DNA of 64,000 bases. It comes from Siphonodentalium dalli (lineage: Eukaryota > Mollusca > Scaphopoda > Gadilida > Siphonodentaliidae). A program made the position numbers and the translations under genes. Under the pieces are notes generated by a model, which did not search any database, was not told the origin of the DNA, and was given only the letters and a program-made list of their open reading frames with translations. Within the stretch, counting starts at the first letter, position 1. Every line of letters begins with the position of its first letter. The stretch is taken from NCBI GenBank assembly GCA_032622095.1, contig CP136061.1, forward strand, positions 21,146,991 to 21,210,990. The letters run 5' to 3'. Positions 53,870 through 64,000 of this stretch are shown one piece after another.

Positions 53870-55128
53870 CTAGCTGATGTGCCCGACTTTGTCCGGGCTA
53901 TTTAGTGATTTCTTTGTGATCGCCTCTGTCTGGGCACAATATACAGCTTCTGGACAAACTATTATTCGATCGGTCCAGAAACATGCCTATATGAACGTAT
54001 GAGCAAGGTCAAGGTCATGGTTGCATGTGAAATTGGACCCGCCCATATTTTTCCCTGGATCAAAGTACGCCTACCTGTACATACCAAATTTGAATCGTAT
54101 CGAGGTTCAGAAACATGCCAATATGAGTGTACATGAGCGCGGTCATGGACATGGTCGTAGGCCTACATACTAAATTTGAGTCTGATCGGTCGAGCAGTTT
54201 TCGAGTCTATAACACACATACATACATCAGGGACCAGCCGAGAGGGCGAAGAAGTCTCTCTATTCTTCCTCACTTCGCCCTAATTTTGCAGTAGGGCAAA
54301 GTTTAATTCGCCCTGAAATTTCCGAAGTTGACCGATGAAAATCAGGAAAATATTCATCCTAATTTACTGCTAACATTGATTGAACCCAGTTGTTTATAGA
54401 CAGGGTCTTATAAAACACCATAATTCTTATTGACATCTATATATATATATTAATCCGATTTGGGAGCGTCTTCACACCTGAGAGTTGATTGCCTTCAACT
54501 GTGAATACATCGTAATGTGTCTACAGTGACTTGTGATATGGGGATTATCAAACCTGAAAATTACAACTCATACACCTTTATACCATGTGTCAGTTCATCA
54601 CCCCTTTGTTAAAGTTTGTAAATGCCAAGAACAACTTTGAAAACAAATTCATTTGTGTAACATGTTAATATCTGTACCCAGCTTATGTACTTTTAATGAG
54701 TGAGAATATTCAAGATTTTGTTTTTCGTTTAGCAATTTTTTTCGTACTCATAAGCATTGTTTAATAAATGTTTTTTTGTATTCATAAGCGTTCTAAAAAT
54801 GCTGTTCTCCCCAAAATTATTAAATAAAAAGCCACCATTCTTTCACAATTATGTTTGGACATTATTCATAGTTATTAGAATTATGATTTGAACATAGTTA
54901 TTCCATATTTGAACCATTGTTTCATCATTTTAATTTAGATATTACATATCTCCTATTTTCGTTATATTGGTGACTACTGTACTGGTCGATTTAAATTTTG
55001 TAAAGGCCGCTTTGCCCCTATTGAGCGCCCACTTCGCCATATTTTTGTGACGGGGAGAAGTCACTTCGCCCTGAAAATCCTGACATACATACACACATAC
55101 ATACAGAAGTTCCAAAATATATATAGGG
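53870..55128 (-). mobile_element. Non-autonomous Helitron, copy 2, split by a hAT-like element
   Basis: On the minus strand it ends with the hairpin of 'gcccggacaaagtcgggc' and CTAG (plus-strand CTAGCTGATG at 53870) and begins near 'ccctatatatattttggaac' (plus-strand end 55128). Same ends as 35482-35688. Copies 1 and 3 of the segmental repeat keep the uninterrupted target 'attcaatattatagaaaacc'. Without the nested 54228-55082 it is about 400 bp. Confidence 0.75.
54228..55082. mobile_element. hAT-like element nested in the Helitron
   Basis: CAGGGACCAGCCGAGAGGGC at the left; '...cttcgccctgaaaatcctg' at the right. Flanks acatacat on both sides (8 bp, but within an acat-rich run, so less certain). 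Subterminal 'cttcgccct' words at both ends. 855 bp with no transposase frame. Confidence 0.62.
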
Positions 55129-55174
55129 TATAGAAAACCAATCCCATTATGATATTACCAATCAGTCAATAATT

Positions 55175-55769
55175 ATACCCCCCCCGCAACGAAGTTAGGG
55201 GGGGTATACTGGAGTCAGCTTGTCCTTCCGTCCCGTCCCGTCAATTTGTCCGGAGTTTTTCTCAGTCGTTTTTTTATCATTTCCCGTGAAACTTGGCACA
55301 GACATCAACCACCATGGGAACTTGTGCACCTGCGATTATGACATCTGTCCGACATTTTTTGGTGGAGTTATCCCCCTTTTTCGACTTAGAAACTTTTCTT
55401 GCAACATGCATAAATTTGTCCGAGCTTTAATTCCTACATTTTTCGGTCAATGTTTTTTAATCTTGGCACTGATATTTAGTACCATGGGAACCTGTGCACC
55501 TGCGATTATGACGTCTGTCCGACATTTTTTGTGTGGAGTTATTCCCCTTTTTCCACTTAGAAATTATTTCGCAACATACATAATTTTGTCCAAGCTTTTA
55601 TTCCTACATTTTTCGGCCAATAGGTTTAAGATTAGGGTTATGGTTGTACACCTGCAATGGGAACTGTTATTTTATTATTTTAACTAAATGTTTACTGACA
55701 TGTGAAACATCTTAGTATTTTAAAAACAGGGGGGTATCCGTAGTCCCATTGGGACAGTCACACCTCTAG
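55175..55769 (+). mobile_element. Helitron/HINE-like element with 170-bp internal repeats
   Basis: Begins with a C-rich palindromic head ('tatacccccccccgcaacga' ... 'aggggggggtata') and ends with the hairpin GTCCCATTGGGAC about 10 bp before CTAG, followed by T. Two internal units 170 bp apart share 'gtgcacctgcgattatgac' and 'tctgtccgacattttttg'. A 155-codon frame crosses it but follows the repeat, not a protein family. Confidence 0.65.
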
Positions 55770-55926
55770 TTATTACTATTTTATTTTGTAAATAAACTTT
55801 ATTATACTCTACATTATACTTTATTATACTCAAGATTATACTCTTATTTATTTACTAAAACATGTAGGAATACCAGCTCCGATAAAGTTGCGTCCACGGA
55901 CTGACTGACAAGCTGATTCCTTTATA

Positions 55927-55947
55927 CCCCCCCCCCCCCCCCCCCCC
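55927..55947 (+). repeat. C21 homopolymer
   Basis: Lies at the end of the 'gattcctttata' phrase. The equivalent place in the previous copy (53604-53612) has a shorter C run, so this tract has expanded. Confidence 0.85.
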
Positions 55948-56245
55948 ATAACGCTAAATAGTAACTGGATCAGTAATCAGTCACAATGCTGGGTATCCGA
56001 CACCGAAACTCATCTTGGAATGCAGACATATATCAAGTAACGGGAACCCCAGCGGTTGTTTAACTTGTTTTGCTTGAGACTTATTTCACACCTCCTATTG
56101 CAGTCACAGAGAATATCCCTTTATGACTCAGTTGGTTGGGTGAAAAGTAGATGTACATGAGACCTTCGGGTTTCACCGTTAAGAATTCAATATTATAGAA
56201 AACCAATCCCATTATTATATCAATAACTATACTATTTATTGCGTA

Positions 56246-56398
56246 TTTACCCTTTCATTACGGGAGCTGTGCTGATGCAGCATTAAAGATTCTGTGCCAG
56301 TGCATTCTCTTATATATGCGAGTCTATATAAGAGAATGCATTGGCACAAAGTTTTCGCAAAATTACAGGAAGCTCCAGTCATGGAAGCCAAGGGTTAA
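56246..56398. mobile_element. Family C MITE, copy 3, internally deleted
   Basis: CCCTTTCATTACGGGAGCTG at the left, 'ctccagtcatgg...agggttaa' at the right. Only one collapsed hairpin remains ('gcattctcttatatatgcga' / 'gtctatataagagaatgc'). Confidence 0.65.
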
Positions 56399-56480
56399 GA
56401 CTTACTGCTATTCAATATTATAGAAAACCAATCCCATTATAATGTCAATAAATCATTAACTACTATTTTTGTTCGTATTA

Positions 56481-56848
56481 AAGACATATTATGTACTTGT
56501 TCGGGTGCGTGAAACTGATAAGTTAGTTTTCAGGTGCTGTGCCAACTGGAGGAATGTAGAATTCTACTAACTTCACCGAAAATTTCAAGAAAATCAACCG
56601 GTACCACTCCATAGAATACATTGTCTGAACTACACTAAATTGTAAATATGTACTACTGGAATCGGGACGCTTCTATCGGCCATAAATTAACGAAAACAAT
56701 ATCGCCATCGGCAGTTACTGCATTTAATTAATATATAAGAATGTCGGTGTGTTGTCAATTTAGATATAATATTTGTAAAAATAACTACTTTGAACAAGAT
56801 TATTTTCCATTTCTATTTGATCACCCTACCGAAGTGTTTCACATCACT
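56481..56848. other. Unassigned stretch
   Basis: No gene. The end at 56848 abuts the TTAA of family B copy 6. Confidence 0.35.
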
Positions 56849-57240
56849 TTAACCCTTTACCCAACAGAACGGCCCTGTGCCAATGCATTCTCTTATATAT
56901 GCGAGTCGACCATAGGTCGCCTCGCATATATAAGAGAATGCATTGGCTTAACACATTAAAAATTGTTAAAGAATGTAAGAAAAAATGGTAAAAAGTGTTA
57001 AAAAAAGATTTTTTTTAGGCCAATGCATTCTCTTATATATGCGAGGCGACCTATGGTCGACTCGCATATATAAGAGAATGCATTGGCACAGGGCATAACT
57101 ATAACCATCACAATGTGGTCAATGAGCCGGTTCCAATGATATCCATATTTGTATGGTTTTATTGAGACAGACCCAAAATATTTTAGGCTGTTGAAGCTTT
57201 ATTTGGCCGGTTTTGGCCGGTTTGTTGGGTAAAGGGTTAA
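56849..57240 (+). mobile_element. Family B four-hairpin TTAA MITE, copy 6
   Basis: TTAA at 56849-56852 and 57237-57240. Carries 'acagaacggccctg' where most copies have 'acagaagggccctg', shared with copy 7, so these two form a subgroup. Confidence 0.88.
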
Positions 57241-57296
57241 ATATACTTTATTATACCCCCATCATGGGCCCCATGACCGAATGGAATGGTAGGTAT

Positions 57297-57662
57297 CAAG
57301 CCTGCAAATAGTGTTTGTCATTTGGAAAATGAGGTCCCCAGAGGGTGAATTTAGTGACGCTATCCCACAGTGTCGACTAGCATCACCCAATTCACCCTTT
57401 GGAAACCTTATTCTGCTTAGGCTTCAAATGCTGTGGGAGATCTAGGATCAGATTGAAGTTCCCCAGTTGAAGTTCGTGATGTTCACCCATTGGACACCTC
57501 ATTTATGCATTTTTTATTCTACAAATTAGGAGATATAGAAACTGAACAGAAGGGAAAAAGTAACTAAAACAATGTTAATTTGAGACTATAGATACTTCCC
57601 AGAAGATGAGGCCTATTAAAGCAGAATGATGTCCCCAAAGGGTGAATGTGGTGATGCTAGGA
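57297..57662 (+). mobile_element. Family E element, right end truncated
   Basis: CAAGCCTGCAAATAGTGTTT, left foldback and the complete centre, then 'gatgtccccaaagggtgaat' of the right foldback breaking off at about 57662. Confidence 0.7.
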
Positions 57663-58142
57663 CACATTATTATGAGTTATGGATATATCTTGCCTGTATT
57701 CAGTTTTCCAACAATAGTTGAGTTTGACAGTGCACGGGGAAACTTGTCAACACGTCATTGACCTCTGATGTGTGAAGTGATCTGCTATGACATAAACCAA
57801 TTGAAATCACATAGTACGTGCTTCACCACTCTCCAATGAAATTGAGGAATCCCATCAATTCAGTAGCTGATTTTGAATGAGATATAAATATTGTAAAATT
57901 TTCATCGTCTTTTTAAAAGAGGCTGGGTAGGTCCCTACAGTGTATTTTTTCGCAGCTTTTAAAAGTGAATTGGTAGGTCCCTATAGTGTATTTTTTCGCA
58001 GCTTTTATAAGTGAATTGGGAGGTCCCTATAGTGTATTTTTTCGAGTTTGTGAACATGCAGTAGAGTGATTTCCCAGTAAAATATTACTCTGACCACATT
58101 CTTTTATGGAATTTCCACATGAAAATTTTGTCATTCATTTAT
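57663..58142. other. Unassigned stretch with a 46-bp repeat
   Basis: 'aggtccctatagtgtatttt' occurs about 2.6 times at 46-bp spacing (57926-58044). No gene. Confidence 0.55.
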
Positions 58143-59453
58143 TAGCTCAACTTTAAAGTTTGAGCTATTGCCATGGCTTTGTCGTCCGTAGTCCGTGTGT
58201 GCATGTGTGTGTGTGTAAGGCGTCAACAATACAGGCTACAGGTCGTACCTTTGATCGTATCATTATGAAATTTGTCATAGCTGTTGACATCAACATTTGT
58301 ACCGGAATTATTCATTTTGGGGTCATTCGGAAAAAAAACATGGCCGCCAGTGGCCATCTTGAATTTAAAATTTAATCCATTAGCACCGGCCACAGGTCGT
58401 ACCGTTCGTCTGATCATCATGAAATTTGTCACGGATGTTAATATTGACATGTAGATGGGAACGAGTAATTTTGGTGTCATTCGGCCAAAAAACATGGCCG
58501 CCAGCAGCCATCTTGGATTTTACTCTTTGTATGACTAAATCCTTTAGCACGGGCTACAGGTTGTACCTTTAGTCTGATCATCACAAAATTTGTCATGAAT
58601 GTTAATAATGACATGTAGATGGGAACGAGTCATTTTGGGGTCATTCGGCCAAAAAACATGGCCGCCAGCAGCCATCTTGGATTTTACTCTTTGTATGACT
58701 AAATCCTTTAGCACGGGCTACAGGTCGTACCTTTAGTCTGATCATCATCAAATTTGTCATGGCTGTTGAAATTGGAATGTAAATGGGAACGAGTCATTTT
58801 GGGGTCATTCGGACAAAAAACATGGCCGCCAGCGGCCATCTTTGATTTCAAAATTTAATCCATTAGCATGGGCCACAGGTCGTACTGTTCGTCTGATCAT
58901 CATGAAATTTGTCATGGATGTTAATATTGACATGTAGATGGGATCGAGTAATATTGGGGTCATTTGGCCAAAAAACATGGCCGCCAGCAGCCATGTTGGA
59001 TTTTACTCTTTGTATGACTAAATTCTTTAGCATGGGCTACAGGTCGTACCTCTAGTCTGATCGTCATAATATTTGTCATGGTTGTTAACGATGACATGTA
59101 GATGGGAACGACTCATTTTGGGGTCATTCGGCCGAAAACATGGCCGCCAGCAGCCATCTTGGATTTTACTCTTTGTATGACTAAATTCTTTAGCACGGGC
59201 TACATGTCGTACCTTTAGTCTGATCATCATAAAATTTGTTATGAATGTTAATAATGACATGTAGATGGGAAAGAGTCATTTTGGGGTCATTCAGCCAAAA
59301 AACATGGCCGCCAGCAGCCATCTTGGATTTTACTTTTCTCTTCATGTATAGTATTAGACATTCAACTTTCCACGTTCCTAATCGCTCCATTGACTGTAAT
59401 ACATTAAATTATTCCCTTTCCAAGTTGAGCTACAGTGTCATTGACACTTTCAT
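58143..59453 (+). mobile_element. Pearl/HINE-like element 2, about seven units
   Basis: Head TAGCTCAACTTTAAAGTTTG then 'agctattgccatggctttgt', a GT microsatellite (about 58193-58216), about seven units of 161 bp (plus-strand 'aacatggccgccag' at 58339 to 59300), and a tail with 'agacattcaactttccacgt', 'aagttgagctacagtgtca' and the AGTGTCATTGACACT hairpin. A complete, opposite-orientation relative of element 1. Confidence 0.78.
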
Positions 59454-59569
59454 TTCATTCCATTATTTGCAACAAAAATTTCCAAGATGGAAATGTTGCC
59501 AATACATGCTGTTTTCACAATTCTGTTGTATTGTGGGTTGTTTATGTACACACCCTGGCACTAACAGTG

Positions 59570-59935
59570 TTAACCCTTTACCCAATAGAACGGCCCTGTG
59601 CCAATGCATTCTCTTATATATGCGAGTCGACCATAGGTCGCCTCGCATATATAAGAGAATGCATTGGCTTAACACATTAAAAATTATAAATTAAAATTAA
59701 ATAATTTTTTTAGGCCAATGCATTCTCATATATATGCGAGGCGACCTATGGTCGACTCGCATATATAAGAGAATGCATTGGCACAGGGCATAACTGTAAC
59801 CATCACAATGTGGTCAATGAGCCGATTCCAATGATATCCATATTTGTATGGTTTTATTGAGACAGACCCAAGATAATTTAGGCTGTTGCAGCTTTATTTG
59901 GCCGTTTTTGGCCGGTTTGTTGGGTAAAGGGTTAA
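59570..59935 (+). mobile_element. Family B four-hairpin TTAA MITE, copy 7
   Basis: TTAA at 59570-59573 and 59932-59935. The A/T-rich spacer between hairpins is reduced to about 45 bp. Shares 'acagaacggccc'-type and 'gtcaatgagccg' variants with copy 6. Confidence 0.87.
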
Positions 59936-60009
59936 ACAACCCATCCCTTTAGATATGGAATCATATCTGATTACCCATGCTTAAATTAGTTGTAGATTGT
60001 TGTTGTGAT

Positions 60010-60860
60010 TATATGCTCCATGATCGAAAAAAGCACTGTCTTCGTATCCACTTTTATTGCTAATTCTCGTGAATACACATGGCAAATGCACAAAATCAAT
60101 ATTTGCGACTGGGACTCTCAAAACTCATGAATGTGAAATTGATGGAAATGAAAGACATAAATAATAGCCATAACTCTTTTGTTTAAAATGCCTGCATAGA
60201 ATTTCTCATTTACGAAATGTTTTTGAATTGGAAGAGGCTAATGCAATTTCATCATTATTTGATTTCAACCAAGATTTGTCTGTCTCTGTACTTCGAAAGG
60301 CAAGAGTTCGAAAACCAGTCCTGCATAAATTTTATTTCAGCATTTATACAGTAATGCCCTAATTAATCGACTCCATAACCACAGCAGAATTATAAGTAAT
60401 TTTTCAGGATTTAGTCGGAAATATGGCTTGTTACCATTCATCGGAATGCTCTCGGGGAGAGCTTTCCGATGAATGGCAACAAGCCATATTTCTGACTAAA
60501 TCCTGAAAAGTTACCCATAATTCTGCTGTGGTTATGGAGTCGATTACTTAGGGCATTACTGTACCTTCTAGATATTTTGTGTGTGTCCATATTAATATAA
60601 GCTTGATAATTATCTCCAACAAACATTCTCGTGAACACACACAGCAAATTCACGAAATCAATATTCGCGACTGGGACTCTCTAAACTCATGAATGTGAAA
60701 TTGATGGATAACATAAATAATAGCAATAAAAGTATTGTTCAAAGTATCTGCATTCCATATTGACAACAGTAGTGTATCTCATTTATGAAATGTTGATGGC
60801 GAATAGTAAAAGGCTAATGCACTTTAATGCATCCATCATTTGCCTTTTGTCGGCCCTATA
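60010..60860 (+). repeat. Diverged direct duplication around a foldback A
   Basis: 'attctcgtgaatacacatgg' ... 'gcgactgggactctcaaaac' ... 'catgaatgtgaaattgatgg' at about 60063-60150 recurs at about 60627-60705, 565 bp downstream, with 'tctcatttaygaaatgt' following in both. Confidence 0.7.
60349..60561. mobile_element. Foldback A MITE, copy 8, full length
   Basis: TA-CAGTAATGCCCTAATTAATC ... GGGCATTACTG-TA. Both arms complete; centre 'gctctcggggagagc'. The longest intact hairpin of the family here apart from copy 1. Confidence 0.88.
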
Positions 60861-60887
60861 TATCGGAAGGATGGTTTGCACCGTTGT

Positions 60888-62858
60888 TAGCTCAAAGTTT
60901 GAGCTATTGCCATGGCTTGTTATCCGTCGTCCGTGTGTGCGTGTGTATGTGTGTGTGTGTGTGTGCGTGTGTGATGCGTCAACAATTTCCTTTAGCACGG
61001 GCTACAGTTCGTACCTTTTGTCCGATTATTATGAAATTTGTCATGGATGTTGACATTGACATGTAGATGGGAACGAGTCATTTTGGGGTCATTCGGAAAA
61101 AGAAAAAAAAACGCTGGCAGCCATCTTGGATTTCAAAATTCAATCCATTACCACGGGCTACAGGCCATACTGTTCATCTTATTGTCATGAAATTTGTCAT
61201 GGATGTTAATATTGACATGTAGATGGGAACGAGTAATTTTGGGGTCATTCGGCCAAAAAAGATGGTCGCCGGCAGCCATTTTAGATTTTACTCTTTGCAT
61301 GACTAAATCCTTTGACACGGGCTACAGGTCGTACCTTTGGTCAGATCATCATAAAATGTGTCATGGATGTTAACAATGACATGAAGATGGGAACGAGTTA
61401 TTTTTGGGTCATTCGGGCAAAAAACATGGCCGCCAGCAGCCATCTTGGAATTTACTCTTTGTATGACTAAATCCTTTAGCACGGGCTACAGGTCGTACCT
61501 TTAGTCTGATCATCATAAAATTTGTCATGAATGTTAATAATGACATGTAGATGGGAACAAGTAATTTTGGGGTCATTTTCCAAAAAACATGGCCGCCAAC
61601 AGCCATTTTGGATTTTACTCTTTGTATGACTAAATGCTTTAGCACGGACTACAGATCGTACCTTGAGACTGATCATCATAAAAATTTTCATGGCTGTTGA
61701 AATTGGAATGTAGATAGGAATGAGTCATTTTGGGGTCATTCGGACGAAAAACATGGCCGCCAGCGGCCATCTTTGATTTCAAAATTCAATCCATTAGCTA
61801 GGGCTACAGGTCTTACTGTTCATCTGATCATCATGAAATCTGTCATAGATGTTAATATTAACATGTAGATGGGAAACGATTAATTTTGGGGTCATTCGGC
61901 CAAAAAACATGGCCGCAGCAGCCATCTTGGATTTTACTCTTTGTATGACTAAATCCTTTAGCACGGGCTACAGGTCGTAACTTTAGTCTGACCATCATAA
62001 AATTTGTCATGGATGTTAACAATGACATGCAGATGGGAACGAGTCATTTTGGGGTCATTCGGCCGAAAAACATGGCAGCCAGCAGCCATCTTGGATTTTA
62101 CTCTTTGTATGACTAAATCCTTTAGCACGGGCTACAGGTCGTACCTTTAGTCTGATCATCATAAAATTTGTCAGGGATGTTAATATTGGTATGTAGATGG
62201 GAACGAGTCATTTTGGGGTCATTCGGCCATAAAACATGGCCACCAGCAGCCATCTTTGATTTCAAAATTCAATCCATTATCACGGTCCATAGGTCGTACT
62301 GTTCGTCTTATCATCATGAAATTTGTCATGGATGTTAATATTGACATGTAGATGGGAACTATTTATTTTGGGGTCATTCAGCCAAAAAACATGGCCGCCA
62401 GCAGCCATCTTGGATTTTACTCTTTGTATGACTAAATCCTTTAGCACGGGCTACAGGTCGTACCTTTAGTCTGATCATCATGAAATTTGTCATGGATGTT
62501 GAAATTGGAATGTAGATGGGAAATAGTCATTTTGGGGTCATTCGGACAAAAAACATGGCCGTCAGCAGCCATCTTGGATTTTACTCTTTGTATGACTAAC
62601 TTTTCTAAGCTACACTTCGTACCTTTAGTTTGATAATCATAAAATTTGTCATGGTTGTTAATAATGACACGTAGATGGGAACGAGTCATTCGGCCAAAAA
62701 ACATGGCCGCCAGCTGCCATCTTGGATTTTACTCTGTGTATGACTAAATCCTTTACTGCTCATTTTTTACACTCCTTTTTAATCTCTCTATTCATTGCTC
62801 ATCACAAAAAAATTATCTTCTTTACAAAGTTGAGCTACAGTGTCATTGACACTTTCAT
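60888..62858 (+). mobile_element. Pearl/HINE-like element 3, about eleven units
   Basis: Head 'tagctcaaagtttgagctat' (shortened), GT/GC microsatellite at about 60932-60975, about eleven units with 'catggccgccagcagccatc', then the tail hairpin ending 'gacactttcat' at 62858. The tail before the hairpin is replaced by unrelated A/T-rich sequence (about 62755-62820). Confidence 0.75.
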
Positions 62859-63168
62859 GGATTTTACTCTTTGTATGACTAAATCCTTTAGCATGGGTTA
62901 CAGGTCGTACCTTTAGTCTGATAGTCATAAAATTTGTCATGGATGTTAACGATGACATGTAGATGGGAACGACTCATTTTGGGGTCATTCGGCCGAAAAC
63001 ATGGCTGCCAGCAGCCATCTTGGATTTTACTTTCTCTTCATGTCTTTTAACTAGTATTAGACATTCAACTTTCCACATTCCTAATCGCTCCATTGACTGT
63101 AATACATTAAATTATTCCCTTTCCAAGTTGAGCTACAGTGTCATTGACACTTTCATTGACACTTTCAT
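62859..63168 (+). mobile_element. Second, head-truncated element abutting element 3
   Basis: Directly after the 3' end of element 3 comes 'ggattttactctttgtatga', i.e. the middle of a unit, then two partial units and a complete tail. The last 12 bp 'tgacactttcat' are duplicated at the very end (63157-63168). End-to-end arrangement is common for Helitron-type elements. Confidence 0.65.
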
Positions 63169-63439
63169 TTTGTGATGCCATAGAAATTTACATAAATTTC
63201 CTAGATTACATTGGATTATTGATTTGGAAGTTCAGAAGAGATGTATCATGCTAGATTTTTTTGTCGCTATCTGGCGAATTCAATCTCTTTAGGTATTATT
63301 TAGTTATTGACTATTGACTCTGTCTTCTTCGTGGTAATGTTAATCTTTTTCCAAAATGAGATTCAATTTCAGCATTGCCATGCTAAGCTAGACTTCGCGA
63401 CCTGGTAGTTGCAGCAGCAGTGCAACTTGTTTGAGTTTT

Positions 63440-64000
63440 TAGCTTAACTTGACTGTCAAGTTTGAGCTATTGCCATGGGTTGGTATCCGTCGTCCATGTG
63501 TTCGTCAATTTCCATTAGCACGGGTTACAGGTCGTACATTTGGTCAGATCATTATGAAATTTGTCATGGCTGTTGACATTGACATGTAGATGGGAACGAG
63601 TCATTTTGGGGTCATTTGGCAAAAAAACATGGTCACCAGCAGCCATTTTGGTTTCACAATTCAATCCATTATCATGTGATACAGACCGTATCGTTTGTTT
63701 GATGATAATGATATTTGTCATGGATGTTGACATTTACATATAGATTGGAACGAGACATTTAGGGGTTATTCGGCCAAAAAACATGGCCATTGGAAGCCAT
63801 CTTGGATTTTACTCTTTGCATGACTAAATCCTTTGGCACACCCTACAGACCACATTTCTCATCCAATCATCACCAAATGTCATAAGTTCATATGGATCAT
63901 TGGTGTCACCTTCAGATGGGAGTCATAAATATTTTCTGAATTTCGTTGAAAAACATTGCCTATTGTGGCCATCTTGGATTTTATACTTTGTATGACTAAA
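63440..64000 (+). mobile_element. Pearl/HINE-like element 4, cut by the window end
   Basis: Head 'agcttaacttgactgtcaag' plus 'tttgagctattgccatgg', almost no microsatellite, three or more units. The last unit (63830-64000) is the diverged type with 'tcatatggatcattggtgtc' also seen at 29.9 kb. The tail lies beyond the window. Confidence 0.7.

Larger units (their letters stand above)
52915..56480 (+). repeat. Local segmental duplication, three copies plus a partial one
   Basis: Copies start near 52915, 53630 and 55965 ('ggatcagtaatcagtcaca', 'ctcatcttggaatgg', 'catatgggtcgctctatgcc', 'attatagaaaaccaat', 'ctttattatactctacatta', 'ccagctccgataaagttgcg'). A partial repeat of the 'caatattatagaaaaccaat' part is at about 56411-56490. 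Copy 1 has about 105 bp extra near 52963-53067. Transposons have entered different copies at different points. Confidence 0.8.

Noticed and set aside
55220-55687. 155-codon ORF
   Set aside because: It coincides with the 170-bp repeats of a Helitron/HINE-like element. Its two halves repeat because the DNA repeats, and no domain is visible.
59245-59694. 149-codon plus-strand ORF
   Set aside because: Spans the tail of HINE-like element 2 and the start of family B copy 7, two unrelated mobile elements.
60308-60335. Possible tRNA B-box ('gagttcgaaaacc')
   Set aside because: Spacing of conserved bases is off by one, no A-box at the right distance and no cloverleaf.
1-64000. LTR retrotransposon or LINE with reverse transcriptase
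   Set aside because: No long direct repeats with TG...CA ends and no frame with reverse transcriptase, integrase or endonuclease motifs could be seen.

Overview
The window is AT-rich intergenic or intronic DNA from a eukaryote, very probably a marine invertebrate. I infer this from the repeat content and not from any gene: pearl/HINE-like tandem-core elements (described in bivalves, with counterparts in echinoderms), GTTGGGCCAACGT minisatellites, ATTCCGAAGGTTC arrays, TACATGTA-rich tracts, many miniature transposons and splice-like signals. I cannot place the phylum. I found no intact protein-coding gene, rRNA, tRNA, CRISPR array, LTR element or bacterial-type operon. The longest open frames (up to about 155 codons) lie in repeats or low-complexity sequence.

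Layout. 0-8.5 kb: mostly unassigned AT-rich DNA with a degraded minisatellite, a palindromic ATTTGC motif cluster, a possible core promoter with a short first exon (3.6-4.0 kb), a 147-bp hairpin, a 190-bp segment with strong splice sites (5953-6142) and the first foldback A element. 8.8-10.5 kb: a 1.25-kb TA-flanked transposon nested in a second TA-flanked element. 11-17 kb: the ATTCCGAAGG array, several small transposon remnants, a satellite-like array and a weak candidate last exon (15.5 kb). 17.2-21.8 kb: one long nested structure, a pearl/HINE-like array of 23 units of about 161 bp inside a minisatellite-cored transposon. 22-31 kb: a TTAA-flanked element, two promoter-like clusters (23.4 kb plus strand, 27.9 kb minus strand), two hAT-like elements with 8-bp target duplications (one with a decayed BED finger) and one weaker hAT-like element. 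32-52 kb: a dense field of miniature transposons: the four-hairpin TTAA family B and relatives C and D, TA-flanked foldback A, and the composite 8-bp-TSD family E, mixed with 31-, 36-, 37-, 59- and 68-bp minisatellites. 52.9-56.5 kb: a locally duplicated segment carrying Helitrons, a hAT-like element and MITEs nested in one another; neighbouring copies supply empty sites. 58-64 kb: more pearl/HINE-like arrays, one running off the end of the window.

No genes can be said to work together here. What the sequence records is transposition: TTAA insertion (piggyBac-type), TA insertion (Tc1/mariner-type), 8-bp duplications (hAT-type) and A|T insertion with CTAG ends (Helitron-type), none with a recognisable intact transposase inside the window. 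The elements therefore look non-autonomous and mobilised in trans. Possible host-gene signals are limited to three promoter-like clusters and a few splice-bounded segments, all low confidence.
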